A DNA stretch of 64,000 bases from Chlamydomonas sphaeroides. Its lineage: Eukaryota; Chlorophyta; Chlorophyceae; Chlamydomonadales; Chlamydomonadaceae. Below the pieces are notes generated by a model that saw only the letters and a list, made by a program, of their open reading frames with translations, was not told where the DNA came from and did not search any database. Below, one piece after another: positions 56,619 through 64,000 of the stretch. Location: assembly GCA_001662425.1 (NCBI GenBank), contig BDDC01000015.1:1-64000 (forward strand), written 5' to 3'. Position 1 is the first letter of the stretch. The number at the start of each line of letters is the position of its first letter. Both the position numbers and the translations under genes were made by a program.

Positions 56619-59541
56619 ATGACACACACTATAGCACTCCTCCTCGTGTTGCTTTCGGTTCTTGCAGCCAGAGCCTCGCTCGGCGCGGACACAGACAGGC
56701 AGGATGCCTTCATTAACTATAGAGAAAGTGAGTCCGTACCCCCGGTGAACATGTTCTTGCGACATGGACAGTATCATAGTGACGCGGCGGAGTTTGCGCG
56801 ACATCTGCGTGCAACTGAAGCATGTCCTGTCACGCACGATGCACGATGCAGCTGCTATCGTGAAACAGACATAGCAAACAAGGCGGCTGCGCTCTGCAGA
56901 AACAGGCTGTACGGGGCTCCAAACCTTCTGCACCAACCTGGTTGTAAACCACGCCCGGACCCACCCCTCCGCCACGGACCCTGGCCAGAGCGGCAGCTCC
57001 TGGTCGCGCTGACCCCCCCCCCCCCCCCCCCCCCNNNNNNNNNNNNNNNNNNNNNNNNNNNNNNNNNNNNNNNNNNNNNNNNNNNNNNNNNNNNNNNNNN
57101 NNNNNNNNNNNNNNNNNNNNNNNNNNNNNNNNNNNNNNNNNNNNNNNNNNNNNNNNNNNNNNNNNNNNNNNNNNNNNNNNNNNNNNNNNNNNNNNNNNNN
57201 NNNNNNNNNNNNNNNNNNNNNNNNNNNNNNNNNNNNNNNNNNNNNNNNNNNNNNNNNNNNNNNNNNNNNNNNNNNNNNNNNNNNNNNNNNNNNNNNNNNN
57301 NNNNNNNNNNNNNNNNNNNNNNNNNNNNNNNNNNNNNNNNNNNNNNNNNNNNNNNNNNNNNNNNNNNNNNNNNNNNNNNNNNNNNNNNNNNNNNNNNNNN
57401 NNNCGGCGGATGTCGTGGCTGTGGCCTTCAACACAACCTTCGGCAAGGTAAGAAGCGGTAGCAGCGTCCCTCCTCGTCCCCCGTGCCAGCATCCGCCCCT
57501 GGGCCACATACGTTGCGAACACTGTCTTCAGGGGCCGGTGGTCTGTGCGCGATAACGCCGGGCACGTGCTGCATGTCGCCTCCTCCCTTCGACAACGACC
57601 CTCCCACATGCAACCCCACACGCCCGGCCCCGCCCCTAGATCCGCCTGCACCTGCGGAGGGACTGGGCCCCCAACGCGTGCGATGCGGTGGCCTCCCTGG
57701 CGGCCGCCGGCACGCGGGCCTGCCCCGGCTGCACCTTCTACCGCCACGAACCCGCGCCAGAGGTGCGGCGCTGCCTGTCATTCGGCCGCAGGGCTGCGGA
57801 CGGCCAGACCCTGGTCTCGGAGTCTGGCCGGGGTTGGGGATGGGGATGGGGATGGGGATGGGGATGGGGATGGGGATGGGGATGGGGATGAGGATGTGGA
57901 TGTGGATGTGGATGTGGATGGGGATGGGCCGCCAGCAGCTGATGCCTGTGAGGCACCTGCACCGACCGGGGCCCGTCAGGTTGCGGTGTCGCTGTGGCGC
58001 TCGCCTATCTGCCCTGCACCCAACCGCCCCTCCGCCAACCGCAGAACTGGGGCGCCAACGGCTTCTTCGGGCCGCCGTACGGGCTGCTGCAGGGCGGCTT
58101 CGACAGCCTGCTCAGCAAGGTGGCACTGGAGAACCAGGGCGCGCGAGTGGTCAAGTGAGGCGGGCGGCGGCGAGGGGAGGGGGAGGAGGAGGGCCGCGCG
58201 TGCCAGCGCAGGCTCCCCGGTGCAGGGCTGCGTGGCTCCTGGAGCTGTGGGCGGCAGGCGGCAGGCTGGCGCGACCCCTGGGTCGCGTGCAGGGGCGCGG
58301 CGGGCAGCTGGGGGCTGCGGGCCTAGCCGCACCCGGCATGCTGGGGCGCAGCAGCCAGCCACTCTGACGTGGCGGTCTGCACCTCGGCCCCTGGTGGCAG
58401 CGCCTCGCTCACCGTGCGCCGCGGACTGCCATCGAGCTCAACACACACGCACGCAACACCCCGGCCCCGCCCGCAGGCGCGGCTATGCGGCCTTCATCGC
58501 CGGCTCCTCCGACTTCTTCATAGGCACGGTGGGCCGCAGCAGGGGGCCGCCCCGCCGCCTGCCTCCGCCAGGCGCGCTGCGGCCGTGGCTGCCGACGCCA
58601 GGCCCGCGCTCCTTGATGCACCGCGGCCGCCCTCCACACCGCGTTGCCACACAGCGCTCTGGGGGACCCGCCCACCTGCTCGTCAACCAGCCCGCCCGCC
58701 CCGCCCCGCCCCCCTCTGTCCTCAGGTCGACCACACCGAGTGGGGCGGCGCCTTCACGGTGTTTGGGCAGGTCGAGGTGAGCGGCCTTATGTTGGACAAG
58801 GCAGCGGGGGCAGCGGGGGCAGGCGGCGGGGGCAGGCGGCGGGGGCAGGCGGCGGGGGCAGGCGGCGGGGTCGGGGGGCGGCTGTATGCAGCGGAGCCAG
58901 CACCCACGGCGCCCCGGCGGCAACGCGGCCTCCGCTCACATGCGGCGTTGCCGCTGCCATGAGCGGCCGCTGCCTCCTTGCTGAATGGTCGCTGCTCCTC
59001 CGCCCTCCACGACAGGACGCGGACATGGTCGGCGTGGTGCCCCTGGTGCCGGTGGAGCCGTACAGGAACAGCTCGGACGGCACCTACACCACGCGCTGGC
59101 TCCTCACACGGCACCCCTTCAGGTGGGGCGGGAGGGGCGACGTTGGGGAGGGACCTGTCAAACGGGTTGCCTCGCCACACAACACCCCTTGAGGTGGGGC
59201 GGGAGGGGCGGCGACAACGAGGCCCGTTGCAGCGACGCCCCGGGGGCTCGTGCGCAGGGGCCCGGCCCTGCATGGCGGCCAGCGGGATTGGCGGCTGCGC
59301 ACGGTATGCGAGCACGCGAGGCTGCCGAGGCGCGGCGGCCGCGGCAAGGCAGCCCTTGGCTTCCCTGGCACGCGTTCCTCGGCCACGCACTGAAGCCGTG
59401 CCCTGCCTCTACCCGCTCGGGTGATTGTGTGGCTGCCTCGGTTGCCGCAGCGTGGAGCCGCTGACAACCGCGGACGTGATGCTGCTGCCCAAGGCGGGCG
59501 CGGAGGGCGCGGCAGGGGCGGGCGGCGCCACGGCTGCGTAG
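56619..59541 (+). CDS. Secreted cyclophilin-like protein (interrupted by assembly gap)
   Basis: Exon 1 (56619-56727) encodes a signal peptide (MTHTIALLLVLLSVLAARAS) and ends at a GTGAGT donor. A gap follows, then exons to 57447 (from within the gap), 57640-57762, 58045-58154, 58477-58528, 58726-58776, 59016-59122 and 59451-59541, all in phase. The fold follows cyclophilins: VVAVAFNTTFGKIRLHLRRD, CTFYRHEP, YGLLQGGF (compare F-H-R and Q-G-G-D of true PPIases), SSDFFIGTVDHTEWGGAFTV and FGQVE. The F-x-R of the active site is kept. An NSS sequon occurs near 59066. Isomerase activity is possible but not shown. That exon 1 belongs to this gene is inferred from position, strand and donor. At least one exon may be hidden in the gap. 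Confidence 0.7.
57035..57403. other. Assembly gap (369 N)
   Basis: Run of N preceded by a poly-C tract of about 20, inside the cyclophilin-like gene. It truncates the 5' edge of the exon ending at 57447. Confidence 0.95.
57835..57926. repeat. TGGGGA/TGTGGA hexanucleotide repeat (intronic)
   Basis: About ten TGGGGA units followed by degenerate TGTGGA units, in the intron between exons ending 57762 and starting 58045. Confidence 0.9.
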
Positions 59542-60397
59542 TGGGGCTGCGGTGTATTCATGTGTACGTGTGTCGGGAGGGGGGTGAGCTGTGCTGAGGG
59601 TGTGCGCGGCACCACGGGCGCCGCACGCCCTGCGCAGCCGCATGCGACCATGCATGGCCGCATGTGATGCATGGCTGGGGGTGGGAGTGCATGTGTGCAT
59701 ATGTGTGCATGTGTGACATGTGCATGTGTGCGGCATGATGGGGACTGGCGGGAGCGGGGCTCGGCTGTGCAAGTATGTCGGCAGGCGGGCCGTGTGGGTG
59801 AGGGGTCTATACGGCTGCGGACAGCCGCATCAGCTGGCGCGCGCCTGTGGCTTTGGCAGCGGGCCTTGCGTGTGGTAGGGTGTGGCGTACGGAACCTCTT
59901 GCAGCGCAATGATGCAGAATGCACACACGATGGCCCCATGGCCCATGACCGCGCCCCCCTCCGCAGAATGCAGGACATTCGCGACGGCCCAGCCGCACAG
60001 CGGCTGCGCGCACCAGTGCAGGCGACCAGCGCGCGTCGGCTGAGGCTTCCAAGCCCATGACCCCGCTTCGCCTAGCTAACCCCGTCCGTCGGGGCCCCCG
60101 CTCACGTCAAGCTCCGAGCACCCAACGCGCTATCACTCCTCTCCACTAGCGGCGCAAGGCACACGACCTCGCGCCCGTGCGTCGCCCGTCCTGGGGCCAC
60201 TCCGCAACCGTCACGAGGCGGCGGCGGTGCGTAGGGGCGGGGCGGCTATCACCCCCACATCGCCTAGCACTCCACCCCGCCCCCTGATGACATTTATGGC
60301 CGTGCACACTGCTAGTGATGCGGCGCCCCTTCCCAGGGCGCCGCCCCTAAGGACATGCTCCCTCCCGAGAGCCAAGCAAGGCAGGGGCAGGGGCCGC
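59542..60397. other. Intergenic between convergent genes
   Basis: 3' flanks of the cyclophilin-like and sulfotransferase genes. Includes a TG/CATG-rich stretch at about 59675-59735. No gene or TGTAA seen. Confidence 0.45.
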
Positions 60398-63300
60398 CTA
60401 GGAGGCCGCCGGCTGGGCGGGGTCGCGCCACAGCCACCTGCAGTGGGGGGGGGGGTGGCAAGGGCAAGGGCGAGGGGCCGCCCGCAGCGCGGTGGGTGTG
60501 GCGCCGCCGCCGCCGCCTCTCGCCAGCAGCGTCCCCAAGCCCTCGAGCAGCGGCAGCACCCGCCTGGCCGGGGCCCCGCCACCGGCAGCACCCTGCCCGG
60601 CCCGCTGCGCGGCCGCCCGCCCACCCACCGGTCGTCTGCCAGGATGTGGGCCAGCTTCTCGTTGTAGGGCCGGTAAAAGGCCTGAGGGGCGGGGGCCAGG
60701 GGTGCGGTGGGGCGCAGGACCAGGGGCGCGGTCGTGCGGTGCGGAGCAGCCCGCTGGCCGCTCGCGTCGTCACCGCCCGCGCCGCCCCATCACAGCCGCT
60801 CATGGCCCATGGTGGCCCCTGACGCGGGCCCCTCCCCTCCCCTGCACGCGCGCGCACCTCCAGCATGGCCCGTGTCTCAGGCAGCATGGGCTTGTACTTG
60901 TCGCTGTTCTTGTTGCGGGTCTTCATGCCCATGATCTGGAGGGGGGACAGCGGAGGAGGAGCAGGAGGAGGCGTCGGAGTGTGGCCATGCGTGACCAAGA
61001 CACGGCGGTCGGAGCAGGGCCGCTGCCCTTGAGCCGAAGCTGGCTGGCGAGTGGGCGCCAACGCTTGGGGGCAGCGTACCGGCAGCCCAGCACGCAACTG
61101 CTCCGGCCGCCGCTGCCCCAGCCCCAGCCCCAAGGAAACACAGCCTTGTGCCGTTGTTTCCAGCGCCCCCGCCCGCCCGCTGCTGCCCCGGCGCTGCGCT
61201 CACGTGGTCCCACTGCTCGGGGGTGGGGTCCCTCATCTGCAGGAACTTGAGCACCGCGGCCATGTGCTGCTTCTGGGTGGCCGAGTAGTCCTCGTTGCGC
61301 AGGATGAGCAACTGGTCGCGGGGCCAGTGGTTGAGCCAGTCCTGCGGGGGTTGCGGGGAGGGGCGGTGCGGGTGGGGGTGGGGGTGGGCTTGCGGATGAG
61401 CGGGTTGACGAGGAAAGGGGGGCGCGGCGTGTGAGGCGCGCAGCGTAGGCACGCAGTCGCCTGGCCTGGCCTCGCCTGGCCGTGCACAATGCGGCCCCCA
61501 AAGCTGGGCCTTCCTTGCCCTTCCCCCCTCCCAGCCCCTCGCCCTCCCGCCCCTGCCCGGGAGCCGCACCATGATGAACTCTGCGTACATGCCCTTGACC
61601 AGCTGCTGCGGGTGGTAGTGCCGCACGCACCACTTCTGGCCGTGCTCCTCCACGCAGCCGCGCCACTGGGCCACCTCCTGCGGGGGCCGGGGGCGGAGAG
61701 GAGAGGTGCAGGGGCGAGGAGCGGTGGGAGGTGAGGAGGGGCTGAGGCAGGCAGGCGGGTGGGCGAGGGGCCGGGGCCCGGCGCAGCTGTGCTGCACCCT
61801 TCACTGCGCCGCCAAACCATGCCGGCCCCCTTGCCGCCGCACCTCGGTGGCTGTCTTGTGGAAGTCGGCGGGCGTGGGCGGCGGCTGGTCCTTGACCCAC
61901 CACCTGCGGCAGCACACCGACAGCATTGGGGACAAAACCATTGGCAAGAGGATGTGTTGCCGTGTGAACAGCAGACCGAAGAGCGCAATTGCGCGGGCAG
62001 CGATGGGGGCAGGCGACGGCAACGGGCGGGCCGGAGAGCAGGCGTCAACCACCCGCCGGTTGGGGCTCCGGGCAACGCAGCCAAGGAGGCCGGCTCGCGT
62101 GCGCTTGGGGCGCTCCCGGTCGCGCCGCTGACAGGCCCCCGAGCAGCTGAGAGCTCGCTGGCGCGGCCCCTGGCTGCCGTGCTCGCCTGTAGTAGTAGAA
62201 GGCCGAGTAGTATCGGTCGACGGGGTTGCGGAAGATGATGATGTTGCGCAGGAAGGGCGACGACTCGCGCATCAGCTCCGGCATCGTCACCGTCGTGTTC
62301 CGGTCCATGGAGGGGCCTCTGGGGGGCAGGGGGGATGGGCATTTAAGGAGTGAGGTACACAAGGTCGCGTGGAGGATGCGCTGGCGTGGGTGTGGGTGTG
62401 GGTGTGGGTGTGGGGCGATGAGGCGGGCCGTAATGGCGGGCGGGCGGCAGGCCGGGGACTCGGCCGGCGCCTGGCAGCACCCGGGCCAACGGCAGCCGCG
62501 CCATGAGCGTGGCGCGAGGGGCCTCTGCAGCCCCGCCGCCTCCCCGGCAGGCTGCTCACCGCAGGTAGACCCCGTTGGCCGAGGTGAAGGTGTTGGACGA
62601 GGCGTCGCCCGTGATGCCCTGCAGCCGGGGGCAGGGGTGGGGTTAGGAGGGGGCCGGCGTGGTGGGTCGGCACCGCGCCCCCGCCCGCCCAAGGCACACG
62701 GCACAGCAGCGCGGCGCCTTGCGCCAGCTGCGGCACACGAGTCCGCCTGGTGGTGTCCCATGGCCCGTATGGCCACACATGATGCCGGCATGCCGCCCAG
62801 TGTGCGGCCCTGCCCTGGCTCACGTCGTGGTCCTTGGTCTTGATGGACTTGGCGGCGTCCGCAAACAGGTCAACGTAGCCGTCGAAGTCGCCGTTGGGCG
62901 GGGCGGTGCAGGCGCCCTTGGGCGGGTAGGGGCACTCGTCCCACCAGTGGGGGCCCTGAAGCGGGGCGGGGCGGAGCGGCGCGAGGAGGGGCGGCTGCGC
63001 CGTCATGCGCCCGCGCGGGTGCCCTGGCTCGCCGCCGTGCCCCTTCTCCTCACACCGCCCAGTCGCCCTCCGCGCCGTCACCGCTACACCCAACCTTTTC
63101 CCTCCTCATCCTCACACCCCCGTTCCCCCTGCCCGGGGCTCCTGCCTTGTTCCTGCTCTCGAACATCTGCGGGTGCTTGGACAGGCGGTGGTAGAGGTCG
63201 GTGGTGCCGCACTTGGAGACGCCCAGGATGTGAAAGTAGGGGATGCAGCGCAGCTCGCCATTGCGTTTGGCGTCGGTCCTACCATGGGGGAGGCGGGCGA

Positions 63301-64000
63301 GGGGCGGGCTTGGAGGGCGGGCACGAGACCAGGAGCGCACCACGCCCTGTCGCCACGGCCTTGGACGGAGCACCCCACGGGGGGGAGCCGGGAGTCCCCC
63401 GCGTGCTGCCCTCGTCCCCCAGGCGGGAGGCTGTCAGCTTTGGGCCCGGTCTCACGCTCGGAGGTTCGCAACTAGCTCGTTACTCCAATGGTATTTCCAC
63501 GCCCAGGCAGCGCCTCGGTCCCTCGCACCAGCAGGGGTTCATGTAGCGGCGGTCAAAGTTGGGCGGCAGCACCTTCCACACGTCGGGCGCCTCGGCCTGG
63601 GGCGCGGGGGAGGCGGGGTCGGCGGGCAGCCACTAGCGGCCGCATGGACACCCCCAGGCCCGGCCTAGCTCGCCGCAGTATCGTGTGAGGCCCCCCTGAG
63701 GCCCGCCTGTGCGGGCGCCCTCCCTCCCTCCGTGGGCCCCCTGGCGGCTGCACCTCGATGCGCGCAAACTTGTCGGAGCGGCGGTAGCGGTGGTAGTAGT
63801 CGGACACGTTGTAGCGGATGGGGTGCAGCTGGGGCGCCAGGTAGCGAGTGTGGTACTCCTCGCTGCTCATGTCCTCGGCGCCCTTCGAGCCCGACGAGGC
63901 GGCGGCGGCGGTGCTGGCGGCCTCAGCCACCTTCTCCACCGGCTTCTCAGCCGCCTTCTCGGCCACCGGCTTGTCGGCCGCCGCCTTCTCGGCCGCCTTC
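60398..64000 (-). CDS. CHST15-like carbohydrate sulfotransferase (5' partial)
   Basis: Transfers sulfate from PAPS to a sugar, probably in the Golgi lumen; the acceptor is unknown. Visible exons: 63754-64000, 63529-63596, 63146-63278, 62824-62955, 62560-62618, 62187-62318, 61843-61903, 61570-61677, 61204-61341, 60858-60935, 60629-60681, 60398-60437, about 415 residues. The left part is an Ala/Lys/Glu stalk (EKAAADKPVAEKAAEKPVEK). Then come YMNPCW, LRCIPYFHILGVSKCGTTDL (5'-PAPS loop), GPHWWDECPYP, and IIIFRNPVDRYYSAFYYY (3'-phosphate loop). The end is RNEDYSATQKQHMAAVLKFL, AFYRPYNEKLAHILADDR and WLWRDPAQPAAS. Order and motifs match the GalNAc4S-6ST/CHST15 family. Two introns use GC donors (62186 and 63145). 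The start and any membrane anchor lie to the right of the window. Confidence 0.88.

Overview
The window reads as nuclear DNA of a volvocine or other chlamydomonad green alga. The evidence is high GC, many short exons joined by GT-AG (and a few GC-AG) introns, TGTAA polyadenylation signals, a (Ser-Pro)n wall-type glycoprotein, a ciliary transition-zone gene, and chloroplast proteins typical of the green lineage (a uS5c with a very long N-terminal extension, a GDT1-family CGLD1). The species cannot be named from the sequence. Nothing bacterial, viral or plasmid-like was seen, and no tRNA, rRNA or CRISPR array. Exon boundaries were worked out by hand from splice motifs, reading phase and family knowledge; no search was run.

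Left part (1-24 kb): the 3' part of a secreted hydroxyproline-rich, Cys-rich protein (+); a large ~39-exon CC2D2A/MKS6 homologue (-) head to head with mitochondrial TIM44 (+); a small Lys/Ser-rich nuclear-type protein (-); and QCR6, the complex III hinge protein (+), whose start codon is split by an intron. A stray copy of a TIM44 intron/exon segment lies between the last two.

Middle (24-43 kb): an unrecognised gene built from repeated Gly-rich phase-1 exons, followed 62 nt later by a second ORF sharing its C-terminal motif; a chloroplast shikimate-kinase-like protein without a P-loop (+, an assembly gap in one intron); an unrecognised chloroplast-targeted protein with a C-terminal membrane anchor (-), divergent by 264 bp from chloroplast ribosomal protein uS5c (+); and CGLD1/PAM71-like Mn/Ca transporter (-).

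Right part (43-64 kb): a TEX30/KANL3-type alpha/beta hydrolase followed 202 bp downstream, same strand, by an MCRS1-like FHA protein; two tandem copies of cytosolic ribosomal protein uS10 (RPS20) (-); a 4.3 kb gene-poor stretch; a secreted cyclophilin-like protein interrupted by an assembly gap (+); and the 3' part of a CHST15-like carbohydrate sulfotransferase (-) running off the right edge.

Genes are mostly housekeeping and organellar. The points most worth following are the possible dicistronic or fused loci at 24.4-26.9 kb and 43.3-48.7 kb, the recent RPS20 duplication, the displaced TIM44 fragment, and the two unrecognised genes.
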